Part shown: piece after piece, positions 13,527-24,966 of the stretch
How positions within the stretch are numbered: position 1 is the first letter of the stretch
How the letters are laid out: the number at the start of each line of letters is the position of its first letter
Source of the DNA: Phoebastria nigripes
Lineage: Eukaryota; Chordata; Aves; Procellariiformes; Diomedeidae
Length of the DNA stretch: 64,000 nt
Reading direction: 5' to 3'
Assembly: GCA_035582835.1 (NCBI GenBank)
Contig: JAYKAV010001289.1
Coordinates: 1,157,046-1,221,045, forward strand
Notes under the pieces: generated by a model
Database searches by the model: none
Told to the model about the DNA's origin: nothing
What the model saw: only the letters and a program-made list of their open reading frames with translations
Translations under genes and position numbers: made by a program

Positions 13527-13637
13527 ATGTCATCATCAGCCAAATCTTCAAGACGGAAAAGCGCAGCTGGATTTGGGAAGACGCGATGCATTTATTGCCA
13601 TGACAAGGTGTTATATGAGCTGGAAAAGATCTATAAG
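13527..13637 (+). CDS. Candidate first coding exon of an unrecognised small gene
   Basis: An ATG at 13527 opens 37 codons that run into a strong donor (AAG/GTGAGTGAG). A pyrimidine-rich acceptor-like site (CCCTGTATCTCTAG) lies just 5', so the block could be an internal exon with a 5' leader. The peptide begins MSSSAKSSRRKS, is basic, and contains a CxxC pair (TRCIYCHDK) followed by a helical-looking LYELEKIYK. If unspliced it ends five codons later at TAA (13650-13652). An in-frame TGA lies three codons upstream of the ATG, so the start is plausible. I do not recognise the protein; this may be chance or a lineage-specific gene. Confidence 0.2.
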
Positions 13638-14759
13638 GTGAGTGAGTTTTAAAGTACTTCCATTTTGTAGACCTTTTATTGTGTAGGTGTTGTCTTGAGT
13701 CTTGTGGTTGATTCGTGATCTTCCTTTCTAAGCTTTTGGCTTCCAAGATCTTTAAGGTAATGTGATTTTTCAGAAAGTTATGAAACCCACCTATGAAATA
13801 TATTTGTGCTTTAGCTCTTTAGAGTGTCTGGAGTTGAGTTCGAGGCAGCGGAGAGGCTTTTCAATAAACAGGCCTTTTCCAACTCTTTGATTTTTTTGAT
13901 ACGATTGCTCAGGAGCAGATTCTGACCTCAGTTACATACTTGAAAGGAACATCAGATTTGGTGTTTGGTTTTTCTCAAGACTGGTGTTAGTTCATGAATT
14001 GAATATGTGAGATTTGTCCAATGTGTGCCTTGTGTAGTAGAAGATTGGAAAGAAAAAAAAAAAATTATAGCAGAGCACTTTAATAAAATTTCTTTTTGAT
14101 TAATAATGCAGAAGTCTGATCTTAAGCATGAAATAATCAAAGGCAGAATAGCTGGCATAATGCCTAATGTCAAGAGCATGCCTGTTCTTGATCTCTGTTC
14201 TTAATTCCCCAACTGTCTTTTCTGGACCATATTCCCTATTGAGCTCCATGTTGATGTTTTATTTTACTAAATAGGGGAAAAAGCAGAGAAGGACCTTTTG
14301 AGATGAGGGCATCAAGGTGCCTAACAGGCCTGATTTCTAACCTGGCTGTATGTAGGGTGGTGTCCTTTGATTGTAAAACGAGCATCACTAATAATGTGCT
14401 CCTCCATTTCCTATCAGGAGAAGATAGCTGCTATATTTCCTTTTTTTCCCCTCAGAAAACCCCACCCTGGCCAAGCAAAGCTATTTCAGTGAGTGGAAAA
14501 ATTTAGCTGTATGATGATTAATCACTAAAGCAAAGCGTTATTGTTAAATATTGCTGGAGTGATTAGAGGTTACCAGATAACCCAGTCAGTAGCACATGAA
14601 GATCATAGTTTTGTATTGGAATGGTAGCTTGTATAGCCCAGCATTGTCTTTCCAGCCTCTTGCTCCTGAGGAAACTGCAAGAAGGGGGAAGTTTTAGATT
14701 AGTGATTTTGGAATAAAAAAGGTGATTTAGAATTTTGCATGCGAAACTTGCATTTTTAG

Positions 14760-14935
14760 GCAAATATATCGACGGGCTATCCAACACTGTAATAGCAAAG
14801 TCTCCATCTCTTACGAATCATAAAAAAAATTTCAATGATGTTTGCTCACAATTAATTTCACAAGTCCAATTGGATGCTGTGAGGAAACACATGGCTTCAC
14901 AGTTAGGTGGTTTTCAGTTTACGGAAGAGGAATAG
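14760..14935 (+). CDS. Candidate terminal exon of an unrecognised small gene
   Basis: After an acceptor-like CTTGCATTTTTAG, the frame needing one base from a previous exon is open for 57 codons to a TAG at 14933-14935. The peptide has normal composition (for example DAVRKHMASQLGGFQF and an acidic TEEE end). It lies about 1.1 kb downstream of the candidate exon at 13527 but the phases do not match directly (0 versus 1), so an intermediate exon would be needed or the two are unrelated. No family was recognised. Low confidence; it could be a chance ORF. Confidence 0.18.
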
Positions 14936-15714
14936 GCCCTGGTTATTGGTACCATTTATTGTTACGCGCAGGTTCACCATAACCCTCTTTAAGGCCATGT
15001 TGTGTGCAGGCAGCTAGAGCGTGCTGGAGGCAGATTTTGCTGATGCAGTGTTTATGCTTAGTTTGGTAAATAGCTTCCCCTCACCTGTACTTGTTTCAGG
15101 ATTTACACCTGGAAATCCCCTTGGCCTCTCCCAGTGCTATACCTGAAGGTGGTGTTTAAAATGAATGTTTAAAAGCATTTTTCCACTGCCAGTCTGACAG
15201 GATTGCAGTAGTACTGCCCAGGGCAGGACCAACCCTGTGGAGAAAAGAGGACAAGTTCGTATCACACTCCTGCTTATATGTTTTCCTGGAACTCCAAGTG
15301 CTCCACATGAAAACCTTTTAGAAGAAAATTGGGGCCTAACAAAAGGGCTGGCTTAAAAAATAAATACATGCCTATTGTATCTTTTCAGGATAACTTTAAG
15401 TGGAAAAAAAANCCCACTTTTGGTTAAAATCCCTAAAATGTTAAAAATGGTTTTCTGGCAATCTCCTTATTTTCAAATATTTTGTGGGAATATCAGTATT
15501 TTAGATCCTGACCCTCATCCTTTTCTCTTCCCCTCTGGGAGAGGGGGAGAAAGGAGATGAGGGATGAGATTTTTGAGGAAAACATTTAGAAGTTTATCTC
15601 TTCAGATTGGATTGGCAAGCCCGCTTCTCATGAAGTTGTTATACAGGGGAAAGTGGGAATCAGTACCTAAGGGGCCTATTGTGAGTTTCGGCATTAGGGA
15701 GGGAGGGGACCCTG

Positions 15715-15730
15715 CCCCCCCCCCCCCCCC
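15715..15730. repeat. Poly-C run (C16)
   Basis: Sixteen consecutive cytosines preceded by a G-rich/purine-rich segment (GGGAGGGAGGGGACC). Length is likely uncertain in the assembly. Confidence 0.95.
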
Positions 15731-16675
15731 TTGATAATGGAGGAAAAATGACATATTCTGAGGTTATGCTGACAGCAATTGGCTTGAGTGCAGTCCTTAG
15801 TGTAGTATTAATATAGATTTGTCACGTGTATCCAGTCCCCACTGCCTGTGTGTTTTGCTGGTGATGCCAGAATAGGGTCAGAGCAAGCCAAAAAGGCAGG
15901 GGCTGAAGACTGCTGCTGTTTTCCCTAGCAAATGCCGTGAGATTTTTGATGAAGGGTTCTGGCTCTGTGAATTATTTCAGATCTGAATGTGTCTGTGCTT
16001 TCTCAGGGCTGCGGTTTGGGACTCGTCTGTAGGCAGTGATGGAGACGTAGCGGTTGTACGGGGCCACAAAGTTCATTCTCTGTTATAGCTTGGCTGTGAA
16101 GCTTTGGGCTGCCCACCAAAATAAAGAGTTGTAGATCACAGTTAATGCAAGGATGCCGTTTCTGTGATGTTACGGTATCAGGAACTGGTACTTCATTACC
16201 ACGTCTCTCTCCTGTTTTTTTTTTTTTTTTTTGAATAAGAAGAAATATTCTGCAAACCTGTATTTAATGGAAAATTTTGCAAATGTTGCTCTGCTTAAAA
16301 AATATAATTTTAGCACTTTACCATATTTTTAAGTAGTAGTTGCTCTTCTATCTTATCCATGTGTCGTGGGGCTAAAGGAGGAGTATGGGGCCTTCAGGTA
16401 GCTCTAGTAATGGGAGTCTTGTAATTACCTACAATAGACATGAAATGAAAGAAAATATAACCTAGTGCCCTATAAATACTGTACTTAAGCTGATCTCTGG
16501 AATGAAATTCACAGCAGTATTGCACATTTGTTTCTCGGCTCCATGGCCAGAGGAGAGGGGACGAAGGCAGGGGTTTAGCCTTTTTAGGCTTTAGATTTGG
16601 CCATATTGTAGCACTTCTAAACCTTCTGTCAACACTGGCGTGACGTTGCATTCATTAAAAATGCACGACCTTTTT

Positions 16676-16745
16676 AAACATCCATCTGTTATATAAATAT
16701 AAATAATGCAGCCCTATATTTTTATGGTATGCTAATCCTGCGTGG
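16676..16745. promoter_or_regulatory. Speculative regulatory element: E-box, MEF2-like and octamer-like sites
   Basis: Within 70 bp there is a CATCTG E-box, an A/T-rich CTATATTTTTAT resembling a MEF2 site, and ATGCTAAT resembling an octamer. Such a combination is typical of muscle enhancers. If the locus is OTOG-MYOD1, enhancers of MYOD1 could lie in this interval. Short motifs arise often by chance in AT-rich DNA, so this is only a pointer. Confidence 0.12.
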
Positions 16746-19700
16746 CCACGGTCTAATTATCAAATGATTTCATGCTACCCTGGTGGCAGGCAACATCCAG
16801 ACCACTGAACACTTGCTATGGATCTCTCATTAAATCCCTCTTGCACAGTTTCATTCATAAATTTACCATGGCTTTTAAAACAAAATAGTTTGATGCTTAT
16901 ACAGCAATATCAAATAAGAGCAGTATGTTTCCAGAATGCAGCAACATTTTTCAGATGCCCCACTTCATGCATGACTGAATAATTGGTGGCAAACTCCATT
17001 ATTGCCTTCTTTTACCTTGAGTGGAAGCCATGCCGCTGGTAGGTAGTGCATGCTAGTTGTGCTCAAAGACTAGATGCCCTGGGTGTAACCTGTCCATACC
17101 TTTGTGGAGCTTCAATATTCTGCTCTCTACACCAAGCTTCGTTTTGACAATGGGTGCCCTAAGTTGGATATGAACACTCCTGATCCACACCCATTTCCCT
17201 GCTCCGTTCTGGCCACGTTGAAGCTAGCACAGAGGTGCTGGGGTGCTCATGGCTCTTGCCGCCTCTGATGTTCCTCCAGACTACCCTGCTTCAGCTCCCA
17301 AGAGAGACATGGTGCCTTAAGGCTTTGGAAACATGTCATGTTACACTTGGAGAGCCAAAATCCAAAGAAAATTGCATTTTTGTTCATTACGTTGTTAATT
17401 TAACTTTGGAAAGACTTAGAAAGTTACTTGGTGGAAGTGGCTAGTGGAAGTGCTTGCTTATTTCTGTAAGGCATTTTTTTACTTTTGAATTCAGTGCAAA
17501 GGGCTTATTCCCAAGTGACCATGCAGGTAACTCCATTAACAATGGACTGATTAAAAACAGAATTAAAGTATTTGCCCAGATTTACCTTAGACTGCAGTTT
17601 ACCCTAAACAGCTTCATGCCATCTGTGACAACTTAGTGCCATCTGATCTTTTACGAGATAAGATTTGCAGCTTAACAAGAAATCTTCCTTTTGTCTTGTG
17701 ACTTGGAGTGCTCTGGTAGTGTCGCTTTCTCTGGGCTTGCTCTATCCCCCATTGTGTGTTTTTTAAGGCAGNGTGTATCCCGTAGATCTATTTCTCTTGA
17801 TCTGTAGCTTCAGTGCAGCACTACTGGAGTGGAATTGAATAGAATTGTTTCTACCCTTGTGTGAGGGCTGGTGGAGAGCCAGTTAGCTGGACAGAAGTCA
17901 TGGTGGTGACAAAGAGCCTGTGACCTATTGAGGGCAGATCGAAGCACTGATGGTAGCAAACAGCACCAGTATGCAGGTAGCTGGGGGCTGCTGGGGAGGT
18001 GAGGGGGGTGGAGAGAGAGGGAGGCCTTGTGATTGTGAATTTGGATTAATTTCCCATCCTTGCTGCATTTTTTTCTTTTCTTGATGAAAGGTTTGTCACT
18101 TCCAGTACTTCCATATTCTAGTTCAAGCCACTTTGCACAGACCAAAATATTTTTATCAGCCTTTTATGTTTGCCCAAAACTGCTTCAAATAATAATGAGA
18201 TAGTAACACAGGAGTGATTTGCACCCATGTGTTACCAGCATCCCTGGCCTCCTGCTAAAGTTTAACGAATTAATTCCCCTCTTCTCTGACACAGCTAATT
18301 CTGATTTAAGTATTTGTAATAAGTTGGAAATTTCAATGAGTTGTGTGCTTACTCATTGAAGTATGCGACTTGCTCATTGCTTACAGAGTCTGTTTTTGTT
18401 ACCAGGTCATTTGAAGGTCAAAGTAGTTGAAGATGTTTGCAGCATACTCTTTAAAATAAGATACTGCTCTTCTCTGTGTAAGAAAATCCTTATCCAGAGC
18501 ATTTTAAGAAATGTTTGTTGGGTGTGGAATTTGGGCAAAATTTCTTCTAAACCATTTGAATAAAAGGTGCCTGGGGACTGCCAGGGTGCCAGCCTGTGCC
18601 AGCATTCAAGCCACTTCCCAGTTCTCTTGCTGCAAGCAATGGGTCTGCTTAAACCATGTGCCACATCCCCAGGTGGCTGGGCTGCCACTGTCAGCAGAGG
18701 TTAGAAAAGCACAGACAAGGCAGAGTGGCACATTGGGGCATCACATACACATATAAAAAAAAGGGTGTATTTTCTTCTTTAATTTTTTATTTAATCCCCT
18801 TTGCGGGTTGTCTGAAAGCTGTGGCAATACAGATGGTAATGAAAAAGCCCCCAATAATCAGAGCAGCCTGCCTTGTCACCACCAGCTTTCTCTGCTTCTG
18901 CCTGCCCCAAACCTGCCTCTCTCCCTCTTCTTCCTCACAGGTGTTTTGTTTTCTTCATGGTCCGTCTGGCGTGTATGAGGTACAGTATGGTGGAGTGTGG
19001 CTGAGCTAGGATTGCCTGAACTGTGGTGTGGGGAAACAACTATATCTGGGCAAACTAGGTGAATTTTTACAGGCTAAAGGGACCATCTTTGTGCTCAGGC
19101 TGGTCCTTGCCATGTTTCTGTTCCAAAGCCTGTAAGTACTAGAAACTCCCAGGCAAATGACTCCACAGACATATGTGTATCTTTTAATTATAGGGACAAG
19201 CAAATAACTGTTTCAGCCGAGATCTTCGATAGCACACACAGCAAACTTAGAAAGGAATATGTCCATTACAGAAAACTTCTGTCCAGATTATTTTCTTGTC
19301 AAAACTGTAAACTTCCAAAATTAGGATTTTTACAAGGAAGAGTTCTGGGTAAATTATTTGGGGGGGTGCTGCCACCAGCACTAACAAATAATAATAATGC
19401 ACAGAGGGTTAATGGCTGTGCAGCTGAAATGTGTTACTTGCTCTACAGCAAGTTAAGCAGTGGTGGGAGAGAGGAGCAGGAGCCAGTGCCAGCACCTGTG
19501 GCTAAGTCAGCCTGGTACTTCCAATAAACAGGTAACTGAAAATGGTTTCACTTGATTGATGTTCTGTTTGCATTTGAAGAGTATATACACTGTGCATAGT
19601 CTGCGTGTGTATGTTATATATGTGCATAAAATGGAAATGTGGTAATGTGGTACTGGTGGTCAACAAGCAGCACTCGGTGGTCACAGATGTTTTCTCTTTA

Positions 19701-22700
19701 TACCTGTTGAATATTCCATTAAAACACCTTTCATTTTATATATGTCTGTTTGTGCAAGTAGGTAAAATCAGATATTACTGTATAATATGTGTAGTAATAG
19801 GGTTTTTTATTCAAAGCACTGGTTACTAGTCATATTTTCAGTTCACTGACCTTGTCACATCTCTGCTGGGTTTCGAGATGTTAAGAGTATTTTCCAAATG
19901 GCCAAATCTCATATTTAAAATTCTAATGTATTTTACATAACATAAGAGGGTTTTAGTACCAGAAAAATTCCATTTTCCTCAGTCCAGTTTCAGGTTCCTA
20001 ACCTGATTTTCTGGGCTTAATCCTCTTCCTGTTGAAATCAATAAGTACATTGTAATATAATGATTCACGTTCAAGGTTCAACCATAGAAAATTAAGACTA
20101 CATGCTGATTTTACTGCCATTGTTGAAAGATAATCTCTTAAAATGTGTAAAAGCACAATAAACTTTAACTCTTTCAGCCCTATTCTTTTTTTTCTCTTCA
20201 GAGAGTCTAAACACTTAAAAATGGATCTTTGTTTTAGACCTAATGATGGCAAGGAGATAAAAGCTGAGAGATGCTATTTAGGTAGGAATATCTTTTGTGG
20301 TTTCAAATGCTTTGTAGTGGGTCAGTCACTGGACAATGTGGAGCTTGACACGAGATGCCAGGAAAACCATAGTCTACTCTCTGCACCTTTTCTGATGCTT
20401 GACTGTCATCTTATATTTGCCTCAGTTCCCTTGCACAAAAAATAAGGGTGCTTTAGAAAACCCCAGCACTTTCTTAGAAAAGACATCCAAGTTGGGATGG
20501 TTTTGTTCTTTATTTGTGTAGAAATTGCAGTCATTCAGTTCAGTAATGCTGCCTTCTTTCCTTAACTAGTGCACGTTAAGTAAGACTGAAAGAACATAAA
20601 AAGCAAGTAGGGCATATTTTATTTTTTTAATACAAAACAATGTAATTAACACTATGGAAACATGGGCTTTGGTTTTTTAATGTTTTGAGAACAGTAGAAA
20701 AGAAGCCCCAGCTGATCTGTCGTCTTGAAATGTACTGGATGTGCTGTGAGAGTTTGGGATGCCCCGTTGTCACTGAACAGCCTGGCAGCATCTCACCTGC
20801 TCTGCACAAAGGTCCCGAAGTTAAAAAGGTCCCGAATGATGCTCATAGCAGTGGTGTGACTGCATCTTGAAAGATAAGTATTTCAAAATGGACTTTAGGA
20901 TATGCTTCGGGCTGTGTTCAAATGGCTCTTCTGGAAGCAGTAAGTGCCCCCTTTTTTGTTTTGCTGCATCATGTGGATGCTATAACCACAGGGAGATGAG
21001 AAGAGTGAATTCTGCCCTTGGCTGCCCCAGTTGGAGTGTGGGGGACACTGGGGGGGCTCTGCTCCCTGTGAGTGCACATGTGAAGAGCCTCTACCACCGC
21101 TTTCCACCAGAGCTGTCTGTGCAGGTCATAAACATCCTGACGCCGTGTGGCTCCTTCCTGGGAATAAAAGTCAATATACATCCTATAGCTTCTGCTCCCT
21201 AAATATGAAACTGCCTATTAATGAAATAAATGCACCTGAAGCGTTAACTTCAGGCTCTTTGGCATTCCAGTTGAACTACTTTGTTTTCTTCTTACCTCCA
21301 AAGTCTCTAGGAAAGAAAAAAAAANCATAAAAAATCTCTATCTCCTCCCTCCTCCTCACCCCACAAGACTTTCTGAGGAAGCCAAACCCTTTCCATTAGG
21401 TTTCCAGTCTTATTCAGGCGCAGTGATTTCCCCAACAAAGAGCTGGTGGCTAACGAAAATGTAACCGTCTCACTCCGTAGTCAGGACCTTGCTCATTCAC
21501 GCTCGCTATTCCTNCCCTCTTCCCCCTTTATTTTTATATAAATCCTCTGCCACTGTCCCTCTTCCCACCCCCCAACCCCCTGCCAATGTTAACTGACCTC
21601 AGCCACTGAGCTCTCGTCTCCNTTTCTGGCTCGGGTGGAGGAAATGCTGTGTTCCCTGCTGAAATACAGCCTTTTCCCATCCTGCAGGAGCAGGAGGGCA
21701 TTCCTGCCCTCTCCCTGCTTTTGGGACCCCGTAAAGAAACACAGATATCTGGAAAGGGGAGTGTGTGCCAGCTATTTGGGGAGCCCTTTCTTGTGCAGAA
21801 GGACAGGGAAAACTGAGAGTGTGCTTTCACGTATTCCAGCTGACAGAATTACATGCTCTTTTTTCCTGAGTTGTGTGGTTTTTCTAGCACACAGGCTTGT
21901 GGAAAACTGTGGACTGATCAATGAATATTTCTAGCACTAGTGGAACCATGTCTTTTTATAAATGTAGTATTCAGAAAAACTTAGTCTGAAAACATACCGT
22001 ACAAAGTACACTTTGTTTGGGTGTCCCTATTGATTCCAGTTTGAATGTATCCATTATAGTATAAAATTCTACTTTTCTTTCTTCCTAATAGTCTGACCCA
22101 CCAGGAAATGATTGCCAGGTTGCAGATAGTCTCCTCCCCATCCCCAGATACTGGTTTGTAGTAAATCAGTAAGGATTAGACTTTTTTTGGTGGACAAACA
22201 ATGGCTTATCCATGTTAGATCAATGAAACTCCACTGAGGAGAAAAAGGCTTGAAAAGGTAAAAGCCAGAACAGGATCCAGCTTGATCTCCCTGCAGATGT
22301 GTTCTGCTCTGCTGGCAGAAGGAAGGAGTTGGCAGTTTAGACAAGGATGGTGGGTACATGTGCACCAGGTCAGAAGATACCGGTGTTCCATACTTAACCA
22401 GTAAAAAGGAAACTATTACAAAGAAATGCTAGTGGGGCTGGCAGCTCCCAGTGTTTTGGACTTCTTCTCTAAATGCTGTAGTGGAAAGCAGTGATGAGGT
22501 TGGAGATTTTTCTCTAGCTTACATGAGTAAGTGAAGAATACTAGTACAAATGTGTTCATTTCTTGGTCTCTTTAAAAAAAAAAAAAAAAATCTGGTCTAT
22601 TTTCTCTTTGGTTGCCAGGTTGGTTTTTGTGATCTCCTAAGACTGAGATTTATATGTAGCCTACAGACACAAGATGCTGAGAGGAGGGAGGACTGCGTGA

Positions 22701-24966
22701 TGAAATGAAAATGGGCTGAAAATCTAATGTCAGAGGCACCATTGACATTTTATTTTCAAATATGCCTTGAAGCTCATAACTTTCTACTATGACAAAGAGC
22801 AGTGGTTTGTGCTTCATTCCAGGATTTCTTTCTTTGACAGATAGATACTCTGGCTTGTTTAGTAACATTGGAAGGAAGATTGTTTCAAGGAGCCAGTGTT
22901 GGTACTTTGCTTTCTGGACCAGAGCAAACTGACTTATTTTTAGACTGGTCTTGATGTGGCTGTGGGCTGCCAGTACACTTCAGGAATTCATGTTGCATAG
23001 TTTTCCCAGCAATATCTAACCCTTGACTTCTAGAAGTGTAATACAATATACATCCTAGATAAAAGCATCACAGTGATAATGCTACTTGGAATCAGAGTGA
23101 AAGTTTTGGAACAAATGGAAACACTTCTTAGAAAGATGCTACAGCTTGTACTTGCAAAAGCTTTGATGAATTAGTATGTAGTGATATCCTTATTTTATTA
23201 GATAAGATCTTGAAACTATGAGATACTTGTAAATAGCTCAGAGTTGTTGCTACCAAATATTGTGAATGGAAGGGTGGCCTAAAAATTAAATACAGGATTA
23301 TCTGGATCTAGGAAGTGTTTGGCTCTAGACATAACAGCCAATGTATTGCCAAATCACATCATGCCATTGAACATGGAGGGTCATAGTACTTTTATCAGTG
23401 CAGCTTATGATTAAGAATGTTGAAAAACACTTTAGAGGGCTTATTTCATTGGTAGGAAGCTGAGTACCTTTTTTTAAAAAAAAAAAAAAGCTGTGATTAA
23501 TTTTTGCCCTGACAGCTGGAATCTGATTTCTAAGTTTGCTGAGGATGTTGCTGGTGTTTTTTCTGCATGTAAAAAATGTCTCCCTAAATATATCCTGTAT
23601 TTGGCGCTCTGTTGGATCTACACATGAGATCCTAGCTGTCTTTAAAAAATCTGACTTATTAATATGCACACTAAGAGGGATGCCTCAAATAGGAACTTAT
23701 GTTCAATTTTACAGCTTGTAGAAATTTTGAAAGACTTCATTTTGGATCAACTCAGGGGAAAACTCTAAAAATTTTCAGAATTGCCATCAAGCCAGCACTG
23801 CCACATGAGGTCAGGGCCTCTGGGTTCATGGTGCCTTCTGCCATTTTGGCAGGTCTCCTGCCTGATGCAAATTGGTTTAGTACCTGGAAACTGCAGTGAA
23901 AGGTAACACTGCACCTTGTCTAGTGCTAAGCTGTGTGGTGAAGCCACAAGGTAGCCAGTTAACTGCTAGTGACGAGAATATACTGCCATCGGGCCGCCTA
24001 TTAAACATGCTGGATGGCATGTCTGCTGGAGCACCGTGGCAGCTGGACAGCTGTGCTTAACAAAGCAGTAACTCTCACAAATGATTTTGAGGAAACAGTT
24101 ATTGGTCACAGTGTTTTTTAATATCTTTTTATTTGCACGTTATCTCTTACGGTCCAGGTTTTTGATTGACATGTGTTTCCAAACCTCTTAGTTGGCATCC
24201 AGTTACAAATGAAGAGTTGGAGAATGCATGAAATTTCCACTTGAGTCCTATTTGAAGTTAGACTGAAGACACATTTTTAGTTGCACAAATATTTGCATCA
24301 TTGATGTTAAAGCAGAGAACTCTCTCTGAGATCCCTTTCTATTTTTTCATTCTTGTTTTAGCTTCATTACTTGCAGATAGAAGTTTCATAAAAGAAGTGT
24401 GTTTGTGTTAAATATGTCAACCTCTCATCTACTGTGATGCTTTAAATAGAGAGGAGAAGAACTTTGAGGGGAGTGAGCCAAGACTTCTGCCGCTGGAAAT
24501 GGATAGGGCTTCTCTGAGGCTATTTGCAGTAGCAGAGAATTTGCTAGAAGTTTAGAGCAGGAGTCGAGAGGTAGTACACTGATCTCAGCCAGCGGGAGGC
24601 TAAACGTTTTTATGTGAAGCACATGCAAAAAGCCTCTTTATATTGAAATTTTTTGCATTAATGGAAAACATAAAAGGAGAAAAATAGAAGACTAAAAGAA
24701 TGAATTTTAAATAGCAAGAATGCAGTTATGTCTTGAAGGTCCATATAGTTATGTCTTCATTATTACTTAGATTTGTGAAAAGTTGGTAGTCTCATTGGAC
24801 CTGTATCAATGGCTTTGTCTTTGACTGTCCCTTGACTGGTTCCTCACCTGATGCTGAACAGTGCTCACTGCCTGCATTTAGATTTATTTCTGTAGTTGTG
24901 TTGCTGAAGTGATGCTTACAAATTTAGAGATGGAAATGTTTCTTTGGATTGTCTTTGACTTTAATG

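Larger units (their letters stand above)
14936..24966. other. Intergenic DNA without recognised genes
   Basis: AT-rich with homopolymers (C16 at 15715-15730, T18 near 16215-16232, A17 near 22574-22590). No conserved exon or long repeat was recognised. Acceptor/donor-like pairs occur, for example around 19073-19131, but the short peptides between them match nothing known to me. Several single Ns occur (for example 15412, 17772, 21325, 21514, 21622). Confidence 0.55.

Noticed and set aside
19073..19131. Possible small exon between TTTTTACAG and GTAAGT
   Set aside because: Good splice signals, but the 59-nt peptide options match nothing known and neither neighbour exon is visible; kept only as a note.
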